From Acidimicrobiia bacterium (GTDB lineage Bacteria > Actinomycetota > Acidimicrobiia > Acidimicrobiales > Poriferisodalaceae), in contig JAJEFK010000021.1 in assembly GCA_022820505.1 (NCBI GenBank), positions 186,001 to 250,000 on the forward strand: DNA of 64,000 bases, in the 5' to 3' direction. Shown here in pieces: positions 43,575-52,750 of this stretch. How positions within the stretch are numbered: position 1 is the first letter of the stretch; the number at the start of each line of letters is the position of its first letter. The translations under genes and the position numbers were made by a program. The notes under the pieces are model-generated. The model saw nothing but the letters and a program-made list of their open reading frames with translations, did not search any database and was not told where the DNA came from.

Positions 43575-45176
43575 CTAGGGATCGATCAGGACGCCGGGGT
43601 TGAGGATGCCGTTGGGGTCGAGCCGCTTCTTGGCAGCCCGGATCGCCTCGGCGAAGAGCTCGGGGCGCTGGCGGTCGTAAGCGTTGGGGCGGTGCATGCG
43701 GCCCACTGCGTGATGGTGCGTGCACGTGCCGCCGGCTGCCTCGAGTGCCTCGTTGGCGGCGTCCTTGACGATCTGCCACTGCTCGATCTCGCCGCCCTGC
43801 GTGCCCATGCCCGACCACGTGTAGTACGGCGCCGGGCCGTCGGTGTAGACGTGGGTGAAGCGGCACGACAGCGTGTGATGATCGCCGAACACCTCAGCCA
43901 GCACGGCGCCCACCTTCTCGCGCACCACGGAGTCGAATTCGGGCCACCGGTCCCAGGTGATGGCGGTCTCGAAGGTGTCGTTGATCAGCCCCAGCGAGGT
44001 CTCCACGCCGTTGCCCACGCCGATGAACGCGTTGCGCCATGCGCCGACTGCGCCGCCGCGGCCGGTGGGCGTGCCGGTGCCGTCGTCGATCTGAATCTCG
44101 TCGTCGGGCACGTGCCCGTTGCACTCACGTGCGATCTCGACCGCCTGGGCGATGTTGTGGCGCTGGGTCAGCTCGGCCGACTCGAACGACACGATGACCA
44201 GCGCGTGCTCGCCGTCCATGCCCGCGGCACGCCCGGCTTCGGCGGGATCCAGGATCCGCAGATTGGCCGGCCAGAGCTTTGCTTGAACCAGGTGCCGCAC
44301 GGCGTCGTAGCCGGCTTCCCATGACGGGAACGTAATACCGGCCGTGGCTCGGAACGTGGGCCGCTTCTGGATGCGCATCCACGCCTCGGTGATGATCCCG
44401 TAGATGCCTTCCGAGCCGATCACCATGCGATCGGGGCTGGGGCCCGCACCCGAGCCGGGCAGCCGGCGCGACTCCCACCAGCCCGACGGCGTAATCATCC
44501 GGGTCGACTCGACGAAGTCGTCGATGTGTGTGTGGTTCGTAGCGTAGTGGCCGCCCGAGCGCGTGGCGATCCATCCGCCGAGGGTGGAGAACCGGAACGA
44601 CTGGGGGAAGTGGCGCAGCGTGTGCCCGCTGGGACGCAGCTGGTTCTCGAGATGGGGGCCGAACACGCCGGCCTGGATGCGAGCAGCGCGAGACACGTCG
44701 TCGACCTCGAGCACCTGGTCGAGCTGGTCCAGCGAGATCACCACGGTTGGCCCGCGGTCCTCGGGCGGCGTCAGGCCCCAGACCACCGACGAGCCGCCGC
44801 CGTAGGGCACCGCGATGTAGCCGTTGGCGTCGCACCATTCGAGCGTGGCCTCGACCTCGGTGTCGTTGCGCGGGTGGGCCACCACGTCGGGCGGGTTCGG
44901 GAAATCCAGGTTGAATGCCCGGACCCGTTCGGTGAAGTGGGCGCCGTAGGCGTAGCGAGCCCGGTCGTAGGTGCTGACCGAGCACCAGCCGGCCACCGAA
45001 TCGGGGATGGCGATGCGAGGCGGACGCAGGTCGGCGTCGCTGACCGACGGCACCGGCCTTGCGGTGATCTCGGTGCCGTACTGGGCTGAGAGCTTCTTGG
45101 CCAGCTCAGCCCGCTCGGCGTCGGTCGGTTCTTCGGACTCCAAGCACCACGCCCAGAATGACTTGCGGTCTGCCAT
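43575..45176 (-). CDS. FAD-binding oxidase, alkyldihydroxyacetonephosphate synthase-like
   Basis: A 533-residue flavoprotein of the vanillyl-alcohol-oxidase superfamily, closest to AGPS-like bacterial proteins. An N-terminal tail is followed by the FAD-binding domain: VAHPRNDTEVEATLEWC, VPYGGGSSVVWGL (pyrophosphate loop), QAGVFGPHLENQLRPSGHTLRHFPQSF, TLGGWIATRSGGHYA and GSEGIYGIITEAWMRI. The C-terminal cap carries SCRFTHVYTDGPAPYYTW, HHHAVGRMHRPNA and the closing KKRLDPNGILNPGVL. Eukaryotic AGPS makes ether lipids. In actinobacteria the substrate is unproven. Confidence 0.88.
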   Translation of the reverse strand: MADRKSFWAWCLESEEPTDAERAELAKKLSAQYGTEITARPVPSVSDADLRPPRIAIPDSVAGWCSVSTYDRARYAYGAHFTERVRAFNLDFPNPPDVVAHPRNDTEVEATLEWCDANGYIAVPYGGGSSVVWGLTPPEDRGPTVVISLDQLDQVLEVDDVSRAARIQAGVFGPHLENQLRPSGHTLRHFPQSFRFSTLGGWIATRSGGHYATNHTHIDDFVESTRMITPSGWWESRRLPGSGAGPSPDRMVIGSEGIYGIITEAWMRIQKRPTFRATAGITFPSWEAGYDAVRHLVQAKLWPANLRILDPAEAGRAAGMDGEHALVIVSFESAELTQRHNIAQAVEIARECNGHVPDDEIQIDDGTGTPTGRGGAVGAWRNAFIGVGNGVETSLGLINDTFETAITWDRWPEFDSVVREKVGAVLAEVFGDHHTLSCRFTHVYTDGPAPYYTWSGMGTQGGEIEQWQIVKDAANEALEAAGGTCTHHHAVGRMHRPNAYDRQRPELFAEAIRAAKKRLDPNGILNPGVLIDP

Positions 45177-45223
45177 AGCTCATGCCTCCACGTGCGTGCT
45201 TGTCAACCTAGAGCAGCATGGTC

Positions 45224-46417
45224 TCAGTCGTCAGCGAGCAGGGTGCGGCTGATGACCAGTTTCTGGATCTCGCTCGTGCCTTCGCCGATGATCATCAGCG
45301 GCGCATCGCGGTAGTAGCGCTCCACCGGGTACTCCGTGGAGAAGCCGTTGCCGCCGTGGATGCGCATGGCGTCGAGCGACAGCTCCGCGGCGGTCTCCGA
45401 AGCGAACAGCTTGGCCATGCCCGCAGCCAGGTCGACTCGCTCGCCGGCGTCGGCCTTGCGGGCGGCGTCGTAGGTCATCAGCCGTGCCGCGTGGAGCTTG
45501 GTGGCCATCTCGGCGATCTTGAAGGCGATTGCCTGGTGCTTGGCGATGGGCTTGCCGAACGCCTCGCGTTGCTTGGCGTACGCGACCGCGGCGTCATAGG
45601 CGGCCCGGGCCACGCCGACACCGCGCGCTGCCACGTTGATGCGCCCCAGCTCCAGCGCGGCAAGTGCCCAGCGCAGGCCGTTGCCGACGCCGCCATCTCC
45701 ATTGAGGCCGTCACCGCCCAGCACACGGTCCGCCGGCACCCGGTGATCCACGTAGGACATTTCCACGGTCTCGAGCCCGCGGTAGCCGATCTTGTCGATC
45801 TTGCGGCTGACGGTGATGCCGCCTGAGTGCTTGCCCGGTGTCTTGTCGACGAGGAAGCAGGTGATGCCTGAGCTGCCCGACGGGTCGCCTTCGGGAACCC
45901 GCGCGAGCAGCGCCACGATGCCTGCGCGCTCGCCGTTGGTGACCCACATCTTGGTGCCGTTGATGACGAACTCGTCGCCGTCGCGCACCGCACGGCAGCG
46001 CAGCGCGCCGGCGTCGGAGCCGCTGTCGGGTTCAGACAGCGAGAAGCAGCCGCGCAGCTTGCCGGTGGCCATCCCGGGCAGCGACCGGTCGCGCTGTTCG
46101 TCGGTGCCGAACCGAGAGATGAGCTTGGCGCAGATGAGGTGGCTGTTGACAATCCCCGCCAGCGACATCCACCCCCGCGAGAGCTCCTCGATCACCCGCG
46201 CGTAGGTCACGTGATCGAGGTCGAGACCGCCGTGCGATTCAGGAATGGTGGCGCCGAACAGGCCGAACTCCTCCATCTGTTCGGCCATCGCGGTGGGGTA
46301 CTCGTCGGCTAGCTCCAAGGCAGACGATTCGGGCACCACCACCTCGTCGACCCAGCGCCGCAGCGTCTCGATGATCTCGTCCGCGACATCGTCAGCGGCT
46401 TCGTCGTTGTCGTGCAC
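45224..46417 (-). CDS. acyl-CoA dehydrogenase
   Basis: A 397-residue acyl-CoA dehydrogenase. GTG 46417 follows TTGGGAGG at 4-5 bases and is preferred to ATG 46432; the 623-aa track ORF continues upstream antisense to the LLM gene. Motifs: FGLFGATIPESHGGLDLDH, CFSLSEPDSGSDAGAL, MWVTNGERAGIVALLAR, RKIDKIGYRG and HGGNGFSTEYPVERYYRDA. IGEGTSEIQKL carries the FAD contact; the catalytic-base position cannot be fixed by eye. It oxidises an acyl-CoA to the enoyl-CoA; chain length is unknown. It is divergent from an LLM gene. Confidence 0.93.
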   Translation of the reverse strand: MHDNDEAADDVADEIIETLRRWVDEVVVPESSALELADEYPTAMAEQMEEFGLFGATIPESHGGLDLDHVTYARVIEELSRGWMSLAGIVNSHLICAKLISRFGTDEQRDRSLPGMATGKLRGCFSLSEPDSGSDAGALRCRAVRDGDEFVINGTKMWVTNGERAGIVALLARVPEGDPSGSSGITCFLVDKTPGKHSGGITVSRKIDKIGYRGLETVEMSYVDHRVPADRVLGGDGLNGDGGVGNGLRWALAALELGRINVAARGVGVARAAYDAAVAYAKQREAFGKPIAKHQAIAFKIAEMATKLHAARLMTYDAARKADAGERVDLAAGMAKLFASETAAELSLDAMRIHGGNGFSTEYPVERYYRDAPLMIIGEGTSEIQKLVISRTLLADD

Positions 46418-46525
46418 CGATCCTCCCAACATGGTTCGTGCCGATGCTTGCCCCGTCATCGACGCGACGTTGCTCCTAGCATTCGCGCCGACCGAAAGCA
46501 GCAGCGAGCACGACGGAGTACGACG

Positions 46526-47569
46526 ATGAAGATATCCATGGCGATCGGAGCGGGCGCGAGCTTGGACCCCAAGCGCCTCACGCAGCACGTGACCGACCTC
46601 GAAGCGGCCGGTGTCGACATGATCTGGGGCGGCGAGATCTACGGCTTCGACCTCGTGTCGACGCTGGCATACGTGGCCGCCAAGACCGAGCGCATCCAGC
46701 TCATGACCGGCATCCTGCCGATCTATTCGCGCAGCCCGGCCATCATCGCCCAAACCGCCATGACCATCGACACGCTGTCCGAAGGCCGGTTCATATTGGG
46801 CCTCGGCACGTCGGGACCCCAGGTGATCGAGGGTTGGCATGGCGTGCCGTTCAGCAAGCCGATGGGACGGACTCGCGACGTGATCGAGATCTGCCGCAAG
46901 GTGTGGTCGGGCGACAAGGTCGTCCACGAGGGCAGCGCCGTCAGCCTGCCCTATGACGGCGGCACGGGCTTGGGCAAGCCGCTCAAGCTCATGGCCAAGC
47001 CGCATCGCCGCGACATCCCGATCGCTGTCGCATCGATCGGCCCGCGCAACGTCGAGATGACCGCCGAACTCGCTGAGGTGTGGCAGCCCATCCACTTCCT
47101 GCCCGACAAGTTCAACGACGTGTGGGGTGATGCGCTGGAAGCGGGCGGCTCGCGCCGCGCCGACGACCTGGGAGACCTGCAGATCGTGGCTGGCGGCACC
47201 GTGGCGTTGGGCTCAGGCCCGATGGTCGATTCGGTCCGCAAGGGCGTGCGCGACAACGTCGGGTTCTACGTCGGCGGCATGGGTGCGCGCGACAAGAACT
47301 TCTACAACGACCTGTTCAAGCGCTACGGATACGTGGACGAGGCAGAGAAGATCCAGGACCTGTTCCTGACCGGCAAGCGCGACGAGGCATTCGCTGCGGT
47401 GCCCGACGACTACGTCGACCGGGCCAGCCTCACCGGCGATCCCGAGCGAGTGAAGGAGCGCATCGACGTCTTCCGATCGGTCGGTGTGAGCTACCTCGAC
47501 ATCACCATCCCGCCCGAAACCGAGAACCCGCTCGAGGTCATCTCCCAGATCAAGGCCTGGGCCGAGTAG
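46526..47569 (+). CDS. LLM-class F420-type oxidoreductase
   Basis: A 347-residue luciferase-like enzyme from ATG 46526 (MKISMAIGAGASLD); the track ORF begins in the acyl-CoA dehydrogenase leader. Signatures: LEAAGVDMIWGGEIYGFD, TERIQLMTGILPIYSRSPAI, SEGRFILGLGTSGPQVIEGWHG, DIPIAVASIGPRNVEMTAELAEVWQPIHFLP and a C-terminal LTGDPERVKERIDVFRSVGV. It belongs to the mycobacterial-type F420 group. It is separated by about 10 bp from the YbaK gene and probably shares its transcript. Confidence 0.9.
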   Translation: MKISMAIGAGASLDPKRLTQHVTDLEAAGVDMIWGGEIYGFDLVSTLAYVAAKTERIQLMTGILPIYSRSPAIIAQTAMTIDTLSEGRFILGLGTSGPQVIEGWHGVPFSKPMGRTRDVIEICRKVWSGDKVVHEGSAVSLPYDGGTGLGKPLKLMAKPHRRDIPIAVASIGPRNVEMTAELAEVWQPIHFLPDKFNDVWGDALEAGGSRRADDLGDLQIVAGGTVALGSGPMVDSVRKGVRDNVGFYVGGMGARDKNFYNDLFKRYGYVDEAEKIQDLFLTGKRDEAFAAVPDDYVDRASLTGDPERVKERIDVFRSVGVSYLDITIPPETENPLEVISQIKAWAE

Positions 47570-47578
47570 CCAACACCC

Positions 47579-48094
47579 GTGTCGACCGGCATCGATCAAT
47601 CCGACGGGAACAGCGCCGGCTTGGCGCGCCTGGGCGCTCGCGAACGATTCCTGGCCGGGGCCGAAGCACTGGGCTTGGCGCCCCAGGTCCTTCGCTTTCC
47701 CGAGGGCACGCGCACGGCTGAGCAGGCGGCTGCGGCAGTCGGCTGCGAGCTCGGCCAGATCGTGAAATCGCTGGTGTTCCTCTGCGATGGTCAGCCCGTG
47801 CTGGCGCTGACATCGGGCGCGAATCGGGTCGATACCGGACGGCTGGGCGAACTGCTCGGTGGCAAGATCACCCGTGCTGATGCAGATGGCGTGCGGGAGG
47901 CCACTGGCTACGCGATCGGGGGCACGCCCCCATTCGGCCATGCGCGGCCGCTGCGTGCGGTGGCCGACCCGGCACTGCTGGCCTACGGCACGGTGTGGGC
48001 GGCGGCAGGAACACCCGACACGGTATTCGCGCTGACGCCCGGTGAGCTCGTGGACGCGAGCGGGGCGGAGATCGCTGACTTCGTCGCTGGTTGA
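47579..48094 (+). CDS. YbaK/EbsC-family aminoacyl-tRNA deacylase
   Basis: A 171-residue YbaK/ProX-type editing protein that hydrolyses mischarged tRNA such as Cys- or Ala-tRNAPro. Motifs: TRTAEQAAAAVGCELGQIVKSLVF with the catalytic-lysine region, PVLALTSGANRVD, GYAIGGTPPFGHARPL and VWAAAGTPDTVFALTPGELV. The GTG start lies 9 bp after the upstream LLM stop. It is slightly longer at the N-terminus than usual, where about 20 residues look disordered. Confidence 0.9.
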   Translation: MSTGIDQSDGNSAGLARLGARERFLAGAEALGLAPQVLRFPEGTRTAEQAAAAVGCELGQIVKSLVFLCDGQPVLALTSGANRVDTGRLGELLGGKITRADADGVREATGYAIGGTPPFGHARPLRAVADPALLAYGTVWAAAGTPDTVFALTPGELVDASGAEIADFVAG

Positions 48095-48118
48095 CCGCGA
48101 TGGGTTCGGCTGACGCGC

Positions 48119-50497
48119 TCAGCCCGCGTGCTCGGGCTCTTCGCCGTGTTCGGGCAGCTCGGCATGTTCGGCTTCAAGATCCTCGTCGTCGGCTTGCCCA
48201 ATGTCCGGCAATTCGCCTTCGACACGCAAGTTGGGGATGATGCGATCAAGCCAGGCCGGCAGCCACCAGTTGCGTGCGCCGAGCAATTCCATCGTGGAAG
48301 GCACAATGAGCATGCGCACGAGCGTCGCGTCGATGGCGATGGCCGTGGCCAGACCCAAGCCGAACAGCTTGACGACGCGTTCCTCTTCCAGCACGAAGCT
48401 GCCGAAGACCACGATCATGATCGCCGCCGCTGCGGTGATGACCCGGGCCGTCGCGGCCAGCCCGTCGGCCACGGAGTTGACCGGATCGCCGGTGCGCTCG
48501 TACTCCTCTTTCATGCGCGAGAGCAGGAACACCTCGTAGTCCATCGACAGCCCGAACAGGACCGCGAACAGCATCATCGGGATGAACGGTTCGATCGGCG
48601 CCGGCTGGATGCCGAGCACGCTGCCCAACCAGCCCCACTGGAACACGGCCACGAGCACCCCGTAGGACGCCCCGATGGACAGCATGTTCATGACGACCGC
48701 TTTGAGCGGCACCACCAGCGAGCGGAACACGGCCATCAGCAGCAGGAACGACGCCCCGAGCACCGCTCCGAAGAAGACCCACATGCGTCCGGCCAGGTAG
48801 TCGCTGAAGTCGATCTGGAAGGCCACGGTGCCACCGACCAACGCGTCGACACCGGTGCCGTCCATCGCCGCTGGGATGACCTGATCGCGCATCGTGTGGA
48901 CGAGCGTCTCGGTGCCGCCGTCTTGGGGACCGGTGGCGGGCAGCACCCGGATCATCGCGGCTTGGCCGTCGGGGCTCGGGAACGGCGGCGAGGCAGCTAC
49001 GACGCCCTCGGTCCGGTTCAGTGCGTCGGTCAGCTCCAGCAGAGCGAGGATGTCCTGGCGGCCCGAGGTTTCAGCGACGATGAGCAACGGGCCGTTCGCT
49101 CCGGGGCCGAAGCCATCGGCGATGAGGTCATACGCTTTGCGGGTCGTGCTGTCGGGCGGGAAGTTGCCCTCATCGGAAAAGCCCAGTCGCAGTGCGAAGA
49201 CGGGGGCGGCGGCGAGGACCAGCACGGCGGTGCCGCCGAGGGCAAACAGCCACGCGCGGCGCTGCACGACCCGGCTGAGCCGGTACCACGCAGTGGCGCG
49301 CAGCGGCTTCGGCTGGCGGTGGTGCAAGATCCGCCTCAACGGGTTGCGGGGGCCGCCGAACGTGCCTGCGAGCAGGACGGCGGCAGCCGCGGGCAGCCCG
49401 GCCAGCAGCGGGCGAAGCCCGAGGCCGAAGCCCAGCAGCGCCACCGCCACCAGCGATGCAGCGAACATGCCGCGGACCCGCGTGGTGGTCATACGGTTCC
49501 GCATCAACCCGAGCACGGCGGGCAGCACGGTCATCGAACCCGCCATCACGATCGCGACGGTGATTGCCGCAGACAGCCCCAATCCGGCCACGAAGGGCAG
49601 CCCCATGAGCAGCAGCCCCAGCAGCGACACCACCACGGTCGCACCGGCGAAGACCACCGAACGGCCAGCGGAGTCCAATGCGGCGCCCACTGCGTCCAGC
49701 GGCCCGAAGCCGTGGCGCACCCATTCTCGATAGCGGTTGAGAATGATCAGCGCGTAGTCGATGCCCACGCCGAGCCCGATCATCACCCCGAGGGTCGGTG
49801 CAATGTCGGGCACCGTTGCGACGTTGCTGAGGATCGTGATGGTGAGCGCGCCGATGCCCACGCCGATGAGCGCCGTCCCGACGGTCACGCCCATGGCGAC
49901 CACCGAGCCGACGGCGGCGATCAGCACGAAGACGGCAAACGCGAGCCCGATGGCCTCGGTCTCGGGAGGCTCCTGGCCGGCGAGCCACGCGCCGCCGACC
50001 TCTATCTGGACGCCCGGGATGTCTCGCACACCGCTGCGGTCGATGAGCTCGGAGATGTGCTCGCCGAGCCCGCCCGCTTCGTCGATGTTGAACGAGCGGC
50101 TGATCTGGATCTCGGCAACGGCGATCTGGCCCGCATGCGGGCCCTGCTGGGCGATGAACTGGCGGCCGCCTGGGTCATACGGGGAGTTGACTGTCACCTC
50201 GTCGATGGCGTCGACAGTGGCGAACAACTCGGTGAGCGTCGAACGCACGGCCGGGTCGTCCACTCCGGAGCTCGACTTGACCACGATCGATCCGCCGATG
50301 TTGGCGCCGATGTCGCCGAAGTGCCCGGACAGCACGTCGGCGGCGCGGTCGCTCTCCGAATCGGGGGTGTTCAGCGCGGCGCCGAATGACGGTCCTACGA
50401 GTCCTGCCAGCAGTCCGGCCGCGACCGCGAGTCCCAGCCAGGCAGTAAAGACGCGCCACGGGTTGCGGAAGCACCACTGGCCGAGCGCGATGTACAT
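48119..50497 (-). CDS. MMPL-family RND transporter
   Basis: A 792-residue membrane protein with two repeats of one transmembrane helix, a large extracytoplasmic domain and five more helices. ATG 50497 (MYIALGQWCFRNPWRVFTAW) gives the normal start; the track extends 26 codons too far. GVMIGLGVGIDYALIILNRYREWVRHG and AVLFGLSMDYEVFLLSRMKEEYERTGD are the conserved TM4/TM10 Asp-Tyr proton-relay motifs. The C-terminal tail is acidic (DDEDLEAEHAELPEHGEE). Related actinobacterial proteins export lipids; substrate unknown. A 753-aa plus-strand ORF over it is a shadow. Confidence 0.92.
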   Translation of the reverse strand: MYIALGQWCFRNPWRVFTAWLGLAVAAGLLAGLVGPSFGAALNTPDSESDRAADVLSGHFGDIGANIGGSIVVKSSSGVDDPAVRSTLTELFATVDAIDEVTVNSPYDPGGRQFIAQQGPHAGQIAVAEIQISRSFNIDEAGGLGEHISELIDRSGVRDIPGVQIEVGGAWLAGQEPPETEAIGLAFAVFVLIAAVGSVVAMGVTVGTALIGVGIGALTITILSNVATVPDIAPTLGVMIGLGVGIDYALIILNRYREWVRHGFGPLDAVGAALDSAGRSVVFAGATVVVSLLGLLLMGLPFVAGLGLSAAITVAIVMAGSMTVLPAVLGLMRNRMTTTRVRGMFAASLVAVALLGFGLGLRPLLAGLPAAAAVLLAGTFGGPRNPLRRILHHRQPKPLRATAWYRLSRVVQRRAWLFALGGTAVLVLAAAPVFALRLGFSDEGNFPPDSTTRKAYDLIADGFGPGANGPLLIVAETSGRQDILALLELTDALNRTEGVVAASPPFPSPDGQAAMIRVLPATGPQDGGTETLVHTMRDQVIPAAMDGTGVDALVGGTVAFQIDFSDYLAGRMWVFFGAVLGASFLLLMAVFRSLVVPLKAVVMNMLSIGASYGVLVAVFQWGWLGSVLGIQPAPIEPFIPMMLFAVLFGLSMDYEVFLLSRMKEEYERTGDPVNSVADGLAATARVITAAAAIMIVVFGSFVLEEERVVKLFGLGLATAIAIDATLVRMLIVPSTMELLGARNWWLPAWLDRIIPNLRVEGELPDIGQADDEDLEAEHAELPEHGEEPEHAG

Positions 50498-50713
50498 GGT
50501 CGGCGTCCTTCTCTGACAGCGAGCGATGCGGTGGGCCGGTGCCACAACCCCGAGCCCCCAACCGATCGCCTGCACGGGGACCAGCCGGGCAAGCTACCGC
50601 CGCAGCGCGCAGTGCGGCGCACGCTCAGCGTTTCCCTCTACGTTTCCCGTTCGTGGCCTCGCCGTCACACCGCGCTGCAACACTTCGTGGCGGCCGAACC
50701 GGGGAGGCAGCAG

Positions 50714-52750
50714 GTGGCTGTGACAACGACCAGAACTGAGCCCATGGCGCGGCGGCGCGCGGCGAGACGCCTGCGGGCGGCGGCGACTGCCGTGGTGATG
50801 CTCACGACCGTGCCGCTGACCGTGACGCCGCTGGGCGCCCAGACCGATGGCGACGGCAGCGCCGTGCCCACGCTCATCTCAGAGGGCACGGTGACGGTGA
50901 CCATCCTGCACAACAACGACGGCGAATCGAAGCTGCTGCCCGATGTCGAATCGGGATTCCCGGGTGTGGCGAGGTTCGTGGCTGCGATGCGCGAACTGCA
51001 GGATGCTGCGACCGGTCCGGTGGTGACGCTGACGTCTGGCGACAACTTCTTGGCATCGCTGGAGTTGGGCGTCTCGCTCGACCGCGAGGAGCCGATGTAC
51101 GACTCGGCCGCGCTCAGCGGCATCTACGACGCGATGGCGCTCGGCAACCACGATTTCGATTTCGGCCCTGACGTGACAGCTCGTTTCATCGAGGGATTCG
51201 ACCCGCCGATCCCCTTCCTGAGCGCCAATATCGATGTGTCGGCCGAACCGGCCTTGGCGGCCCTAGCCGAACGGGGATTGGTGGCGCCGTCGACGGTGAT
51301 CGAAACCGGCGGCGAGCGCATCGGCGTCATCGGTGCGGTGACGCCGTGGCTGCCGAACATCTCGAGCCCGCGCAAAGTGGTGGTGAGCGCAGTGCTCGAG
51401 GCGGTGCAGGCCGAGGCCGATCGGCTTGAGGCGGACGGCGTCAACAAGATCATTCTGGTCAGCCACCTGCAGGACGTGAACGAGGAGGTGGCGCTGGTTG
51501 GCGAGCTCGGCGGCGTGGACGTGGTGATCGCCGGCGGCGGCGATGACCTGCTGGCAAACCCCGGTGACACTTGCCAGCCCGACGAAGTGCCGGTGTCGGC
51601 GTACCCGATGTGGGTCGACGATGCAGCGGGCAGCCAGGTGCCGGTGGTGACCGCGCCGGGTGCCTATCGCTGCATCGGCAAGCTGGAGGTGACCTTCGAC
51701 GCCGACGGCAACGTCACCGCAGCGGCGGGCGCCTCGATCGGGGTCGCGCTCGACCGCGATCCCGACGCCACCGTGCAGGCCGATGTGGTCGAACCGCTGA
51801 CGGCCGAGGTGGCGCTGGTCGGCAGCACCGCCCTCGGCACGAGTGATGTCGAGCTCGAGGGCCGCAAGCCGGTCGTGCGCACCCAGTCCACCAACGTCGG
51901 CAGCCTGATGGCCGATGCGTTGCGCGTGCGCGGCGCGCAGCTCGCGCCCGGCTTCGGCGTGGCCGCCCCGCAGGTGGCGGTGACCAACGGCGGCGGGCTG
52001 CGCAACGACTCCCTCATCGATGCCGGCACGGTGAGCGTGGGCACCACGTGGGACATTGCCCCGTTCAACAACGTGCTGGTGACCGCCGAAGTGCCGCGCG
52101 ACACGCTGGCCGAATTGCTCGAACGAGCGCTGAGCGCGCTGCCGCGTGCGTCGGGTCAGTTCCCGCACATCTCGGGCATGACCGTGACCTACGACCCAGA
52201 CGGCGTCGGGCAGGGAATCGACCGCGACGGCGACTGCGGGCTCATCGAACCCGCCGGCACCCGCCTGCGCGAGGTGGCCTTGGACGACGGCACGAAGATC
52301 GTCACAGGCGGCGAGGTGGTGCCGGGTGACCCGGTGGCCTTGGCGACGCTCGACTTCCTGGCGAACGGCGGCGACTGTTACCCGTTCGACGACCTCACCT
52401 TCACCCGGCTGGGCGTGACCTATCAGCGGGCACTGGCCGACTACATCGCCGAAGACCTGAACGGAATGATCAGTGCTGAGCAGTACCCCGTCGACGGCGG
52501 CAATCGGGTGATGGCGCTGGCGTCCGAGGAAGCACCCGACGACGAGGCCGACGAGGGCGATGACATGCTCTACACCGTGCAGCCGGGCGACTTCCTCTGG
52601 AAGATCGCAGCGGCGCACCTGGGCCACGGAGCACGCTGGCCGCTCATCTTCGAAGCGAATGAAGGCCGCGAGCAGGCCTACGGCGGTGCGCTGACCGACC
52701 CGGACGTGATCCTGGTGGGCTGGGTGCTGCGCATCCCGTTGGTGGGGTGA
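50714..52750 (+). CDS. secreted 5'-nucleotidase/UshA-like phosphoesterase with a C-terminal LysM
   Basis: A 678-residue exported protein from GTG 50714, six bases after GGGGAGG. Signal peptide: RRRAARRLRAAATAVVMLTTVPLTV. The metallophosphatase domain has TILHNNDGES, TSGDNFLA, MALGNHDFDFG and ILVSHLQDVNEE; the 5'-nucleotidase C-terminal domain (about 360-600) has STNVGSLMADALR, VTNGGGLRNDS and DIAPFNN. An acidic hinge leads to one LysM-like module, YTVQPGDFLWKIAAAHLGHG, which should hold it to peptidoglycan. It probably releases phosphate or nucleosides outside the cell. Its 3' end overlaps ppx by 73 bp. Confidence 0.88.
   Translation: MAVTTTRTEPMARRRAARRLRAAATAVVMLTTVPLTVTPLGAQTDGDGSAVPTLISEGTVTVTILHNNDGESKLLPDVESGFPGVARFVAAMRELQDAATGPVVTLTSGDNFLASLELGVSLDREEPMYDSAALSGIYDAMALGNHDFDFGPDVTARFIEGFDPPIPFLSANIDVSAEPALAALAERGLVAPSTVIETGGERIGVIGAVTPWLPNISSPRKVVVSAVLEAVQAEADRLEADGVNKIILVSHLQDVNEEVALVGELGGVDVVIAGGGDDLLANPGDTCQPDEVPVSAYPMWVDDAAGSQVPVVTAPGAYRCIGKLEVTFDADGNVTAAAGASIGVALDRDPDATVQADVVEPLTAEVALVGSTALGTSDVELEGRKPVVRTQSTNVGSLMADALRVRGAQLAPGFGVAAPQVAVTNGGGLRNDSLIDAGTVSVGTTWDIAPFNNVLVTAEVPRDTLAELLERALSALPRASGQFPHISGMTVTYDPDGVGQGIDRDGDCGLIEPAGTRLREVALDDGTKIVTGGEVVPGDPVALATLDFLANGGDCYPFDDLTFTRLGVTYQRALADYIAEDLNGMISAEQYPVDGGNRVMALASEEAPDDEADEGDDMLYTVQPGDFLWKIAAAHLGHGARWPLIFEANEGREQAYGGALTDPDVILVGWVLRIPLVG

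Noticed and set aside
45224-47095. 623-residue ORF suggesting an extended acyl-CoA dehydrogenase
   Set aside because: The N-terminal 226 residues are antisense to the LLM gene at 46526; a Shine-Dalgarno and family start sit at 46417.
48128-50389. 753-residue plus-strand ORF rich in His, Gln and Arg
   Set aside because: Antisense shadow of the MMPL transporter caused by third-position GC bias; it has no domain and a biased composition.
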